DNA of 64,000 bases from NCBI GenBank assembly GCA_029204225.1, contig MU832156.1:1-64000 (forward strand). The letters are read 5' to 3'. This document shows, piece after piece, positions 44,300 through 55,207 of the stretch. Below the pieces are notes generated by a model. The model did not search any database. It saw nothing but the letters and a program-made list of their open reading frames with translations, and was not told the origin of the DNA. Position 1 is the stretch's first letter. The number at the start of each line of letters is the position of its first letter. The stretch comes from Diphasiastrum complanatum. Lineage: Eukaryota > Streptophyta > Lycopodiopsida > Lycopodiales > Lycopodiaceae. The translations under genes were made by a program, and so were the position numbers.

Positions 44300-47200
44300 C
44301 TCCCATTCTTCCTCAATGCGCATCAGCAAATGAAATGTCCTTTCAGTTCCATCCATATTGTCAATAACTGCAAGCCATATTTGTGATGCCAAATCTTGTG
44401 CTGCACTCCCAGATTTTCCACATGCCAAAAATTGATCTGTTTACGTGGTTTATCACAGCAAGAAAACTTGTAAGATCTGAAAGTAAAAAATTTGATAGTA
44501 AAGACGGCCCATTTATATGCATATACGGCATTATAAATATTTACCAAGATGAAAAGAACATCGCTACTACATTTTTGCAGTGGTACAGATAGAAGCTTTC
44601 TAGCTTACAGTCATACTTAAGTAGCCATAGGACTCTTGAAGATATACAGGCGTCTACCACAATTTGCAGTTTCAAAGAAGAACATGACAGTTATACGATT
44701 AAAAGTATGCCTACAATGCTTTAAGAGTCACATCTAGGACATTCCAAAAAGGCATCCTCAGGAAAACCCATTCTGTTAGTGGATGATGACATCTCCCACA
44801 GCAATCGTACTCCTTTCTAAGACTGCTTTCTTCATGTTAAACCCACCCACTTTAAATGCACTGCTTATCAGCTCAAAAAAAGAACGATGCTCTGGAGCAC
44901 AAATTAGAGTTACTGTGATTACGAGCATAACGCAAAGCAACTTCTTTCACTGACAAACAGTGAGTGTGTGTGTGTGTGTGTATGTGTTTCATAGATTCAT
45001 GTTCTGGACATTTCATTCTGTGTATGGCACCTGAATAAAATATTAAAAATTCCATTACATTCGACATCTAGTAACATTTCCCAGCATCTACTATGGCCAT
45101 ATAGTTCATTCCACGTGTTATTTATAATTATGGGGTTTAGGGTTTTGACTTTTATATCCGATCCTTTTCGATACTGTAACAATCGAGCAACAGATATTCA
45201 ACCATGATGCTTCCCGTTCACCACCCAATCATAGATGAATGATGGCTATTCATCAGTAAACAACCACAAGGCATACTAATTTACGCACTTGCACATCTAC
45301 ATGCATACCCTCTATTGTGTCCCTAAAAGACATATTCGGGGTGGCCCTTTGTTTGAGTCAACAGTAATACTAGTAAGGACGCGACCTTAGCTCACCTACT
45401 TTCAAAGGTATGCACTTTTAATGTTTTTGGCTCAAGGCTATGTAAGCATATCAAGCCTTCTTGGAGAACCACTTCCAAGAGGATTGAGAGCTATGGGGTA
45501 GGTCTAGAGCTGATCTGGCTGTGCCTTGGGAGAATCTGCATTTGCATGCCATGATTTGGTTGATTCAAGCTAGGAATCGGTGGGGTTGATGTGTGATTGA
45601 TTTGAAATCTTTGATGCATGGATCTAAGAGCTAAAGCCTGAAGATATGTTGATTGGAGCAAGAACCATGCTTGCTAAAATATTTGCATGCATGATCGAAT
45701 CGTTTAATGGCTTTGGTATGCAAGCCCATAACTTGCTGAAGCAAAGAAATGGAAGTTGCTGGAATAATTACATGCAAAATATTGTAGTTCAATTGATGAT
45801 ATGCTTGAATACTCCATTATTGGCTGACGCTGCATTTTGCTATTTTCATTTTGAGTATATTGATATTTGCATATCATCACAAAGCAATGAATGTGGATCA
45901 GCGGAAGTAGCTATTGATTGCAATCGTGAAAGTATTGAAATGTGAAGCTATTAAGCTTGTGGCCGTCTGTGATGTCGAGACTAGTCATGCTTAATAGATT
46001 GTGGAACTGAGGCATCAGCTATTGTGTTTGCCATGAAAAGGCCCGTCTTTACTCATAGCATTGTCTCAAAGCTTTCATAGTGAATCCTTTCAAGTCAAAA
46101 AGCCCAAACCAAAGAACTTATTTATTTCCTCAGGATGAGGCCTAGTGAGAATCTTATCTCCCGTTCTATTCGTGAAAGCATGCATAGAGACGATATACTG
46201 TCATGAAGCTTAATTCTGCCAGGCTGAACCATCAGAAGATAACTCCACCTGAGGATCCCAGCAGCAACTGTGGCAACTGTATGCAGCACTTTTGCCATTG
46301 TTATGGGTGAGTTTTGACAGCAGGCAGCTTCATTACGATTTGCATTTGGATAGTGTTCACCATGTCAAACATTTGGTAGGCAGCCCATGAGATCTTGCAG
46401 ATAGAAGCAGCCATTATTTGCTACAAAGGACGACTTGTTGACAGCAAATGACCTCAAATGTCTGAGACTACATTGGCCTTTGGGGAAGATACTGGCTGCT
46501 CTAACCAGCACAAGAGCAATTCTGATCACTTATGATCAGCATGAAGAAGCTAGGAACGAGCCATGCAATGAGAGCATGTTGTCTGCGTGCTACAGTTTGA
46601 GGCATAGACATCCTAGGAGGAAGCTTCTCAATGTTATGGAAAAGTACATGAGTGTAGTGGCTGTTGTGGGTAAGGATTAGGGTTTTTCAGACATGGGTCC
46701 CATAGAGAATTAGCCGACCAAAGAACTCGATCTCTCAAAAAGTTTTTCCCAGCGTAAACACACTAGTATTTCTCTCCTGCATCGGTTCCTGCAACATTCT
46801 TTTGATAACCTCAGTGATAATAGGGTTGCTGGTATGAAAGATAGTACTCACATATTAGAACCAAGGGAATAATGAACTAATATGGCAAATTTTAAGTTGC
46901 AACTCAATACTCACCACCTATTATGAGCAACAGTGTCGCAAAACTAGTTGTTGCCTCATCAACTTTTCCTTTGGATCCAAGTCCACTTGTGCAATTGAAG
47001 ACATAACCTATTATAATGTTCCTCTGCCCTTGTACTCAGTAGTGATAGGCAATTGATAGACTTTACCTCTTGAAATACCTTAGGTGGACCTGCACAACAA
47101 GGAGAAACATTTTGTGGAAGTATTTTTTGGATTGGAATTGGGTGCCAAAAACCTTGTGTTGCAATATTTTTAGGAGATTGTTATGATCATTAGTTTGTTG

Positions 47201-48740
47201 TTTGCCGTTACTAATGTGATGCTATCCAAATTTGATTGCCATTCTTTTGGTCTTTTGGTGTTCCATATCAAATAGGTGATTTGTAGTTGAAACGTAGACA
47301 TTTTTCCAAACCCTCCTCCATTTTACTCCCGTAGTTATCCTCATCCCAAACCTCTTGATTTATCCCTTTCATCTTTCATAACCAATATGTCCTTGATTGC
47401 TTTAAAACATAGCACATACACTTCAACAAGAAAGCAATTTCAAATGTAGGCTTTCTATTGACTATTAGCATTCTACAACTTGGCACAAAACAACCTAATA
47501 CTAATGTGTGCTACCAATTGCGAGGCTCAATATTAAAGTTTTTGCAATTAGAATTTAGTGTCATCATTTTTCAAAGTGTGAGTACAAAAGAATTGCATAA
47601 CCTAGTTGGTACGTAAGCTAGTAGCAAACGAATTGACTCCAAATCATCATTTCTCATAGGTCATACTCATACTACTGGCAAGACCACTCTTTTTCATGTA
47701 ATATAGCATGTAAAGCCTGAAGTCAGTTGAAGCGTGACATAGTCTTGTTGACAAGTACACATCTCTTGTAAAAGTGTGTTATGTTCCTAAAAGTAGTAAC
47801 AACTTCCATGAGATTAGCCAAAGTTGTCCTATATGGCTTGAAAACAAAAAAAGTTATTTTACATACCGATAATGGTTCCATGCAATAGATTGTATGTCAA
47901 AGGAGTTGCAGACTCAAGTTGTTCCTTCAAAAAGAGATAGGCATGCCCAGCCACCTCATCTATATCTCCATTGTTCTCCCCAAGATTAAACAGGCATTTG
48001 CTTAAGTGTAGAGCCGTGTAACGCCTAGAAAAATGCAACTACACTATGTTAATAACTCTCCGACCAAATGAGATTGACTCAATGTCAGGCCAAAAAATGC
48101 AATAGGTTATAGCCATTCCTAATATTAGACAAGTCATTAAGATCCAACAATACTAACATCCTCGAAAACCTTATAATGAATACAAAGTTCAACTTGCATA
48201 ACAATAAAGCAACAAACATGAAAATGTGCACCATCGAATCATTCAGCAAGAGAGAGAAACAAGCACCAGATGGCACCACACAATGAAATTGCAAATATTA
48301 AAAAGACAAACGACAATTCCAAACAGCAGTGTGTACTCCTAAATTTTGCAAAGAGAGTGGCCACCAAACGTGCATGTTTGCCTTGTAGAAAATTTGCTAA
48401 TTGTCTTATAGCTGGAAACATAGAATTCTTAGATGAAATCAAAATCTAACCTTTTGCTTGAACCTCGTCCAATAGGGCCAGGCCAACGTTTTCCCCATTC
48501 TACTTTTGGCCATCTGTGTCTAAGAGCACTCTGCCATAGGGCATCACTTTTGAAAATAACAGCCCACCTTTTCCTAACAAGGGCAGCGGCAGACCAATCT
48601 AGATTAGGAACACGAACAAGAATCTCTATCAGAAGATGATCAGGTAGCTTTTCAAAAACATCCTCCACTTCATCACCAAAAGGAAGTTCCAACAATGATG
48701 AGCCACAATCCAAAACTTTGTGGTTGTCATACCCAGCCAT
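44300..48740 (-). CDS. F-box protein gene, exons 1-3 (join of 48740-48451, 48023-47866, 44436-44300)
   Basis: F-box proteins recruit substrates to SCF ubiquitin ligases through SKP1. Exon 1 starts MAGYDNHKVLDCGSS and holds the F-box LPDHLLIEILVRVPNLDWSA near residue 33, then LWQSALRHRWP and WPGPIGRGSSKR. Exon 2 reads RRYTALHLSKC and AGHAYLFLKEQLES, then LLHGTII. Exon 3 reads DQFLACGKSG, AAQDLASQIWLAVIDNMDGT and LMRIEEEWE. Junctions are canonical (AG/GTTAGA, CTAG/GCG, CG/GTATGT, ACAG/ATC, GAG/GTAAGG) and codon phases fit: 290, 158 and 137 nt give 195 residues. I recall these blocks in a plant F-box family but give no symbol. The C-terminal exon was not found, so the gene is partial or broken. 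Confidence 0.88.
44437..47865 (-). other. intron 2 of the F-box gene
   Basis: Begins GTATGT and ends AACAG, 3,429 bp. It is mostly unassigned DNA with plus-strand open frames at 45646-45945 and 46435-46680 that show no known motif. It includes a (TG)n run. Confidence 0.8.
44964..44985. repeat. short (TG)n microsatellite
   Basis: About ten TG dinucleotides with one interruption, inside F-box intron 2. Confidence 0.85.
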
Positions 48741-49600
48741 CCAATGAATGTTTCTTGCAACTAGTTTCGAGCTATTTCACTGCATCCATGAAAGGATAAA
48801 GTTAATAGGTAATGTATGCTTAGTACGATAACATGACAAAAAAGATACATTGCCACTCTTTACTATAGCCTAGTTGTATTCTATCTAATTTTATTTCTCA
48901 ATTGAAATTTTCTAGATTTCATATCAAAAGTGATTCCTTGTAAAGAGCAGCTCTAAATTTAAACAGCATTTCACTATAGCATGTGCCATAGAGCACTTTC
49001 AGAAATTTTACCTATTACTATATCATAAGACATCGAACTTCTCTCAATGTAAAGACATCAACGCTAGTCGATCTTCGATCATTAGCATAGTGCTCTTATC
49101 TGCTCTGCAAAACATGCACATTGAATAAAATTATTAGCAACACACTTGTCCTACTTAACATTTTTTTAAGCATTATGCATTTCCTTACCACCATGTACAA
49201 ATATGATGGGGCAAATTATTTGCAAATACATTGTGAAACCGTACTTTTTTGTAGCTAAGGAAGTGTACTTGGGCCCAAGTCACCAAAAGTAGCTCAAGCT
49301 TATGGTGGCACCTCATACTTTCCCATGCATGTCTTTGAGGATTTTTCCACTTAAGAGGGTTAGGTGACTCCATGCTACTTTCTCTCTCTACAATTCAAGT
49401 TTCAAAATTTCACAATATTGGTGTGAGGAGCTTATCTAATTCATGTGTTTATGATGTTTCTCCATGCTTTCATAGCTAGTTTCTCTTACTTTCATGGTTG
49501 TATTCAATAGTTATGAAAAGAGCCAATTGGACTTATTAGGCTTTTGGTTAAAAGATCTTGTACTTCTTTAGAACATTGTTATGGTGCACATATTCACTCT
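48741..49600. other. F-box 5' leader and upstream region
   Basis: Just upstream of the ATG (minus strand) an acceptor-like TTTCATGGATGCAG sits about 40 bases away, so the leader may be spliced. No TATA box was chosen. The rest is AT-rich, with no other gene seen. Confidence 0.35.
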
Positions 49601-49606
49601 ATAAGC

Positions 49607-49722
49607 TGCTTTGTTGGAAATGTTTCTTGGTTTCCAAGGGGAGGCTCGAACCTGAGACCAAAGGAACTTTGGATGTCAAGCTAACCAATTGAGCCAACCC
49701 CATTGGTGCTTTGTTGGAAATG
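49607..49722 (-). mobile_element. tRNA-derived retroposon with 16-bp target duplication
   Basis: An 84-bp insert (49623-49706) is flanked by the exact direct repeat TGCTTTGTTGGAAATG (49607-49622 and 49707-49722). On the minus strand the insert reads GGGGTTGGCTCAATTGG (A box) … GGTTCGAGCC (B box) … CCTTGGAAACC and ends AAGAAA. The tRNA-like order, perfect long duplication and A-rich end are hallmarks of a SINE or tRNA retropseudogene inserted by LINE machinery. At 84 bp it is little more than the tRNA itself. Nothing shows which tRNA was the source. Confidence 0.82.
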
Positions 49723-50164
49723 GAACTACCAAGAACAAAATCTACTTTATAATCTTATCACCTTCTTAGTGGTACCTTAGTAGGTAGGTCATCTAACAAC
49801 AATGTGGATAATGAAACAAAAATCAGACTAGATATAATGCTTTGCTCCATAGCTTTTGCAATGAGCATGTGGCCAATCATAGAGATTCTATCATCCGTTG
49901 GATCGGCTTGACCACCTTATTGCCTTTGTGATCCCAAGAGAGGTCATGATTAACAAAATTTAAGCAAGTGTTTACCTACACAGGCAAGGGCATCCCAAGA
50001 ATTGCATCTATATCTTGTGATGGTGCCACCATAAAATCCACATGTCCATGGTAATATTTCAATTGCACCCAACTTTCCCAACCACAAGGTATATGAAAGC
50101 ATCAGCATTTACATATGCACCTTAAGCTTCTATCATGGAATTGACTATCTGTAGAAGCGACACA

Positions 50165-50520
50165 ATATGAGTTTGTGGGAAGGACTACATCAAAGGAGGA
50201 CAAAAAGCACATATGGTGATCAATCTCTCTATTAGAGACAACATCATTCCACACATTTGTAATGCTAGCAGGCCAAATGAGGCTTGGGAGATTCTCAAGT
50301 TAATGTTTGAGCATGTGGATTTGCCTAGAGCACATTACCAAGGTCCAAGACCTTATGGACCAGCTTGCAATTGTTGGTGAGACAATCAACAACAGGTGTG
50401 TCATTTCTATTGTCTTTAATAGTTTGTCTCATGCTTTTCAAGATTATCTGATGTCATTCTCAACTAATAGGTTGAAAAGTTCCTATTATAAGATAGACCA
50501 AATTTTGAGTTAAAACATTA
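50165..50520 (+). pseudogene. copia gag fragment
   Basis: Frames read AHMVINLSIRDNIIPHICNA and SRPNEAWEILKLMFEH, then (shifted) HITKVQDLMDQLAIVGETI and VISIVFNSLSHAFQDYLMSF, matching copia Gag and the fragment at 38820-39295. It stops at about 50511. Confidence 0.75.
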
Positions 50521-50550
50521 TTTCAGCATATTTTTTGCAGTCTCCAAACA

Positions 50551-50790
50551 TAGCACGCCGACGTGCTAAGTGAAATAGCTAGAAAAAAATATTTACAGCC
50601 TTCAAAGATAGCACACCGACTTGCTCAGTGTGTAAAAGGAAAAAAAAAATTGGCTGAATCACATGGCTTTTTTTGTTTTTCTAGCTGAATCACTTGGCAC
50701 ACCGGCGTGCTAGGTGATTCAGAATTTCCATTTTTTATTTTTTTATATTTTTATATTTTTTTTCTTTTCTTTAGCACGCCGACATGCCAT
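50551..50790. repeat. cluster of four GCAC-CCG-GTGC palindrome-like motifs
   Basis: The core AGCACGCCGACGTGCT and variants occur at about 50551, 50607, 50695 and 50775, spaced 56-88 bp. The third is the centre of a 38-bp inverted repeat (50685-50722, CTGAATCAC…GTGATTCAG) with 14 of 16 stem bases paired. A/T-rich runs separate the copies. Confidence 0.75.
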
Positions 50791-50799
50791 AATTGGAGG

Positions 50800-51195
50800 C
50801 TAAAAAAAAATCAAAATTTTCTTATTTTGGATTTCATTATGAGATTTTTAACTATGTGCCAAAACACAATTCTTATCAATAAACATTCAAGTAGTGGCAT
50901 AAAAAAGGCCGCACACCATGTGCTATCTTTTTATTGACTCATGGCTAGAAAGAAACTCGCAAAACTCTCACAAAATGCGAAGCCCCAATGGAAAAAATGG
51001 CGCCAAATATCAGCACCCTTGGTATCAAAATGCAAAAGATCGTAGCCTAAAGAGCACAATACCAAATTTAGACAGGAAAAAGGAGCTACAATCTTTATAC
51101 ACTCTTTCTAAATGCTAATATTCTCGAAGTGCAATCCAACCAAACATACACTAGACTTGTCACTTAAGGATGCAAATGTTTGTGGAGAATCATAG
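50800..51195. other. unassigned DNA
   Basis: AT-rich sequence between the palindrome cluster and the gypsy-A LTR, with no motif seen. Confidence 0.35.
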
Positions 51196-51199
51196 TCTC

Positions 51200-51682
51200 T
51201 GTTAGAGTCCAGTTACGACTCTATAATGACCTCGGCACGACCGGTCATCAGAGGGCTTGAGGCCAAGTATTGGAAAGGGCCGGTGACCGATGAGGACATC
51301 TGTCCCAAGTTGGGACCGGTGCGTCCCGAGCAGTGACCCGGTGTGGCCGCCTGACAAGCTGTCAGAGACGCGGTGTGTCTTGACCGTTGGGACCCTAGCC
51401 GTCAGTGACGAGATGCTAGCCGACAAGTAGTCGGGGTGACCAATAGGGTCACAGGTCTTTGGCGGGGCACGGGGGTGGTACCCTATGAGTCACTCAGTGT
51501 TCACAGGTCACAAGGGCCATGCATGCCAAGTGGACTGATCACCCACAGATGGATGCCATGTGCCAGTTGATGGGAATGAATAGCAGGTAGAAGGACTCAA
51601 GGAGGGGGTGCCTATGGTTGGGAGGTTCATTCTACACACCGGCTTCTGGGATTCACGAGCTTAGAGAGACTGGCTTGTGACA
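51200..51682 (+). repeat. gypsy-A 5' LTR
   Basis: 483 bp, TGTTAGAGTC to GGCTTGTGACA, unusually G/C-rich for the window. The right end is fixed by the primer site two bases on. Confidence 0.85.
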
Positions 51683-51684
51683 AT

Positions 51685-51696
51685 TGGTATCAGAGC
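51685..51696 (+). promoter_or_regulatory. gypsy-A primer binding site
   Basis: TGGTATCAGAGC, complementary to initiator tRNA-Met, two bases after the LTR. Confidence 0.95.
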
Positions 51697-52628
51697 CTCG
51701 TTCTAGAGAGAGAAAACGTCGTTCTAGAGAGAGAAAGTGTAGAAATTGTCAGATTTTGCTTGTTTTTGAAGAATTTTGGAGGGAGAAAACATGGGAGACA
51801 GATTGGAGAAGAAAGGTGGGCCTCCAGCGCTGCTGTTCCAACATACAAGGAGCCCACAAAAATCCATTTTGAGGGAGAAAATTTGGGTAAATTTTTTTCA
51901 GATGCTCCATCGCCTTCCTGTAACCAATTTTCGTCGCTGAAAAGGAGGGAAAAGGGTGCAAATTGGAGGGGATTCTGGGCGCACTTTCTACCTGCAGCTC
52001 CAGCGCTGTCCTCAGAACTATCCAACGTTTGTTTAGCTGGGAATTTTGGGCACGTTTCTCTCCTACAGTTGGAGTGCTGTTTTAGCACTGATCTAGCGCC
52101 CAATTTGTAACTGTTCCAGCGCTGATCTGAGGACACAAAAGTATCTAAAACGTGGGAAAAGTTGAAGTGCAGCTCTAGCACTGATATAGCGCCCTCCTAC
52201 AGCCTATCTTATCGTTGGAAAGAGAGGAAAAGACCGTACAATTTCAGTAGACTTGGGGTAGTTCGTTTCTACAGCTCCAGCGTACTTATTTCAGACCTGT
52301 TTTTAGCAAGGGAATTGAGGCACACTTGTTGTAATTAGAACGGTGGCCAGAAAGAAGTTTTTTGAAAGCCTGACCAGCGCTGATCTAAGGACATATCAAT
52401 ACTCCAATTTGTGGGGAACTAGAGCGCTGCTCTAGCTCCGATTTAGCACCCATTTCTGACTGTTCCAGCGCTGATTTCAGAATCTACAAACATCCAAAAT
52501 TGTGGAAGCAGCTGTTCAGACACCATCCGCTGTAGCCTACCGCTTTTCTGAGGGGATTCCTTTGCTTGGATTCCAGGGAGAGCTCATGCAATTTCTAGTT
52601 TGATTTTGTGTTATCTCTGTTTTATTAC
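51697..52628 (+). other. gypsy-A leader with repeated AGCGCT palindromes
   Basis: The untranslated leader carries six exact AGCGCT hexamers (51826, 52002, 52118, 52376, 52423, 52467), mostly inside CCAGCGCTG(A/C)T, plus near matches (TAGCACTGATCTAGCGCC). The same motif occurs once in the gypsy-B leader at 55858. Short palindromes in leaders can act in RNA dimerisation; that role is inference. Confidence 0.7.
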
Positions 52629-53939
52629 ATGATGGAGGAAGATAGAGTTGATATTCCACTAAGTCCACCTGTTGCTCTCCCATCACCACCACCCAGCCCT
52701 GTGCCTAGTTCTGACCGTAATCCGCCTATACTGGCTGCCCGTTCGCCTGCTGGTACTTCCCCTTCTGTGCAAGCTCGCATAGATAGTGTGGAAAAGACCG
52801 TCGCAGAGATGCGAGCGATGATGGTAGCTAGTGGTTATGCATCTTCCTCACAGTTTGCTCCGCCTTATCCGTCTTCTGTTGTTCGTCCTGTGTTACCTCC
52901 ACCTTACCCAAAAGACAAAGATATCAAGCCTACCCGTTTCGCAGGAAACACTCCCCAACGCAATACTGATATAGTAGATCAGTGGTCGCATAAGTGGGAA
53001 GAATATTTTGATTTGAAGCGGTCCCCAACTGATGAGGGTTGGCGGGTTCACAAAGCTGCTTACCATTTTATTGATTTTGCTGACAGGTGGTGGCGCAAGT
53101 TGTTGAAGTCTAATCAGGCTCCATCCACCTGGCTTGAGTTTAAGCGAGCTTTCAGAGATCAGTTTATTCCTCCACATGAGTATGTGCGTGCGACGGATGC
53201 TTGGCTTTTGCATCGTCAGAGGCAGTACATGGTGCATGAATATGCCAATAGGTATCGTGAGACGCTTATCAAGATTCCAAAAGAGATTCCCGAGTGGCTG
53301 GTAGTCCACAAGTTCATATTTGGCCTTCGTGAAGAGTTGAGGCCTTCAGTGCTTAATGAAGGGTGCAAGACCTTAGAAGAGGCAGTTGCTACAGCTCTCA
53401 ACTTTGAAGGTAATGTGCGCACCAAGGCTGAATCTGGAGCGCCAAGCTGGCTTCAGAACAAGGGTTCGCGAAAGTCTGGCCAAGCTGGTGAGAAAGGCTT
53501 TTCGCAGAAGGATCCTATCCAGATGCAGCAGACTTTGAAGCGCAAGGCGGGATCTCCTATGGCTCGTCGTGCTTACGACAAGTCTCCCCTCAGTCCTGAG
53601 CAAAAGGAAAAGGCCAAGAAAGAAGGATTATGTTTTTTCTGTCTTGGCAAGCATCTTTTCAAAGATTGTCCTCGATGTACGGGCAAGAAGCTCCATACTA
53701 TGCAACGTCAAGATGAGGGCAAGGATGTGGATGACTTGTTGGTAAGTGATGATGAGGACACTCGTCGTGTCATGACTATTTCGGTGCGGAAGCTTGTTCC
53801 AGAGGCACCATTTTGTTACTTGTCCACCAAGGCGCGGGAAGCTTATCAGTTTCCAGATAGTGAACTGATACGCATGAGGGGAAAGCTGGAAGGTCATGAC
53901 GTGCTCGTCTTGTTTGACACCGGTTCCTCGCATAAATAG
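52629..53939 (+). CDS. gypsy-A Gag and protease start
   Basis: An ATG at 52629 starts MMEEDRVDIPLSPP; an in-frame GTG at 52608 is less likely. A Pro/Ser-rich N-terminus with a short coiled segment (ARIDSVEKTVAEMRAMM) leads into the retrotrans-gag domain: IVDQWSHKWEEYF near residue 120, FADRWWRKLL near 155, FKRAFRDQFIPP near 180 and IFGLREELRPSV near 235. A knuckle CFFCLGKHLFKDC near 335 is one residue short of CX2CX4HX4C. The frame ends just past the protease active site (LFDTGSSHK, stop), where a deletion joins it to RT sequence. Confidence 0.88.
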   Translation: MMEEDRVDIPLSPPVALPSPPPSPVPSSDRNPPILAARSPAGTSPSVQARIDSVEKTVAEMRAMMVASGYASSSQFAPPYPSSVVRPVLPPPYPKDKDIKPTRFAGNTPQRNTDIVDQWSHKWEEYFDLKRSPTDEGWRVHKAAYHFIDFADRWWRKLLKSNQAPSTWLEFKRAFRDQFIPPHEYVRATDAWLLHRQRQYMVHEYANRYRETLIKIPKEIPEWLVVHKFIFGLREELRPSVLNEGCKTLEEAVATALNFEGNVRTKAESGAPSWLQNKGSRKSGQAGEKGFSQKDPIQMQQTLKRKAGSPMARRAYDKSPLSPEQKEKAKKEGLCFFCLGKHLFKDCPRCTGKKLHTMQRQDEGKDVDDLLVSDDEDTRRVMTISVRKLVPEAPFCYLSTKAREAYQFPDSELIRMRGKLEGHDVLVLFDTGSSHK

Positions 53940-54742
53940 GATGAGCCTATAAGAGGAAGAGGAAGTCAGAAAAATGTTGGAGGAGTATATCAAGTTGGGA
54001 TACATCCGTCCGAGTTATTCACCTTTCGCCTCTCCTATTTTACTTGTTAAGAAAAAAGATGGTAGTTTCCGAATGTGTGTAGATTACAGGGGATTGAATA
54101 AAATCACTGTAAAGCACAGGTATCTGATGTCCAGGATTGATGATCTACTGGATGCGTTGCAAGGTGCAACCATTTTCAATAAGATAGATCTCAAAAGTGG
54201 ATACCATCAAATACAGATTCGAGATGAAACGTCCATAAGACGGCCTTCCAAACCGGTTTCGGTCATTATGAGTTTTTGGTTATGCCATTTGGGTTAACCA
54301 ATGCCCCAGCCACGTTCATGATGCTCATGAACGATGTCTTGCGAGACTATATGGGCAAATTTGTCGTCAATTTATTGACGATATATTGGTTTTTAGTAAA
54401 GCGGTTGAGGAGCATGAGGTTCATCTCAAGACCGTATTGGGCAAGTTACAAGCTTCTGTCTTGTATGCCAATGTTCAGAAGACAGAGTTGTGTAAGACTC
54501 GTGTCGACTATTTGGGTCACGTAGTGACAGCTGAGGGTATTTCGGTTGACCCAGCCAAGGTGGCTGTGGTTAAGAAGTGGCCGAGGCTTGCCGATATACG
54601 CCAATTACAGTCTTTCTTAGGCTTTTGTAAGTTCTATCGGCGGTTTGTTAGGAATTATTCCTGGATGGCTGCTCCTTTAACGGACCAGTTAAAGAAAAAC
54701 AACATTGTGGTTCGATGGGATGCTTAAGCTCAGCAACGTTTT
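53940..54742 (+). pseudogene. gypsy-A reverse transcriptase
   Basis: Starts directly with the pre-RT block RMSL, stop, [20 protein letters not shown], so most of protease and the linker are deleted. RT blocks follow: [34 protein letters not shown] (motif A Asp), [28 protein letters not shown] (motif C DD present) and [16 protein letters not shown], then LQSFLGFCKFYRRFV. Frame changes lie near 54231 and 54358, and a stop is at 54725-54727. RNase H, integrase and the rest are absent. Confidence 0.9.
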
Positions 54743-54826
54743 GAGAGCATCCCATCCGATATGAGGGAGGTCCTGGGTTCGAATCCTAGTCTGTCCATCC
54801 ATATTATGATTTATGGATTTCTAACA
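54738..54826 (+). repeat. TRIM LTR 1, 5'-truncated
   Basis: From the tRNA-like anticodon arm (AGAGCATCCCATCC) to GATTTCTAACA. It matches 55010-55091 with two substitutions. AGAGC at the junction is shared by gypsy-A and the TRIM, a 5-bp microhomology. The B box GGGTTCGAATCC is intact. Confidence 0.9.
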
Positions 54827-54838
54827 TGGTATCAGAGC
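54827..54838 (+). promoter_or_regulatory. TRIM primer binding site, unit 1
   Basis: TGGTATCAGAGC directly after the LTR, complementary to initiator tRNA-Met. Confidence 0.95.
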
Positions 54839-54940
54839 CAAGTTAGACTAACAGTTCATGGTGTCAAAGCCATGGTTAGGTGGCCCAAGTTGTGGGACAG
54901 GTGACAGCTAGGACCCAACCAAGTGTGGCTTGAGGGGGGG
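54827..54940 (+). other. TRIM internal region, unit 1
   Basis: 114 bp with no ORF. It starts with the primer site and ends TTGAGGGGGGG, a polypurine tract. A near copy of the primer site (TGGTGTCAAAGCCA versus TGGTATCAGAGCCA) lies about 30 bases downstream. Confidence 0.9.
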
Positions 54941-55091
54941 TGCTGGAATATCAATCCACACTCTAGAGAGAACTATCAAACAGGGCGGAGGGCGGATAGC
55001 TCAGTGGTAGAGCATCCCATCCGGTATGAGGGAGGTCCTGGGTTCGAATCCTAGTCTGTCCATCCATATTATGATTTATGGATTTCCAACA
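54941..55091 (+). repeat. TRIM LTR 2, complete
   Basis: 151 bp, TGCTGGAATATC to GGATTTCCAACA; its ends are inverted copies with one mismatch. It contains a tRNA-like sequence at 54990-55061. It differs from LTR 3 by a duplicated GGGCGGA, one extra base in the D arm and a few substitutions. Confidence 0.92.
54990..55061 (+). tRNA. tRNA-like cloverleaf inside TRIM LTR 2
   Basis: 72 nt. The acceptor arm GGGCGGA pairs with TCTGTCC over seven positions (two G-T). The D arm is GCTC/GAGC around AGTGGTA. The T arm is CTGGG/CCTAG around TTCGAAT. The anticodon arm TCCCA/TGAGG has one C-A mismatch, and position 33 is C, so the amino acid cannot be assigned. Pol III boxes are TAGCTCAGTGG (A, 54997-55007) and GGGTTCGAATCC (B, 55040-55051). 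It is probably not a working tRNA, but a plausible Pol III promoter. Confidence 0.75.
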
Positions 55092-55207
55092 TGGTATCAG
55101 AGCCAAGTTAGACCTAACAGTTCATGGTGTCAAAGCCATGGTTAGGTGGCCCAAGTTGTGGGACAGGTGACAGCTAGGACCCCAACCAAGAGTGGCTTGA
55201 GGGGGGG
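55092..55207 (+). other. TRIM internal region, unit 2
   Basis: 116 bp, three small differences from unit 1. It starts with the primer site TGGTATCAGAGC (55092-55103) and ends TTGAGGGGGGG. The next two bases, TG, are the start of LTR 3 before the gypsy-B insertion. Confidence 0.92.

Larger units (their letters stand above)
51200..54742 (+). mobile_element. gypsy-A, Ty3-gypsy element truncated in RT/RNase H
   Basis: 5' LTR (51200-51682), initiator-tRNA primer site (51685-51696), a leader of about 930 bp, gag, a broken protease and RT up to the start of the RT connection (…WDA, stop, AQQRFES). At about 54738-54742 it passes into a TRIM LTR across a shared AGAGC, so the 3' half and 3' LTR are gone. 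Confidence 0.9.

Noticed and set aside
54990-55061. A functional tRNA gene
   Set aside because: The anticodon stem has a mismatch, position 33 is not T, and it sits inside an LTR repeated three times. Kept as tRNA-like.
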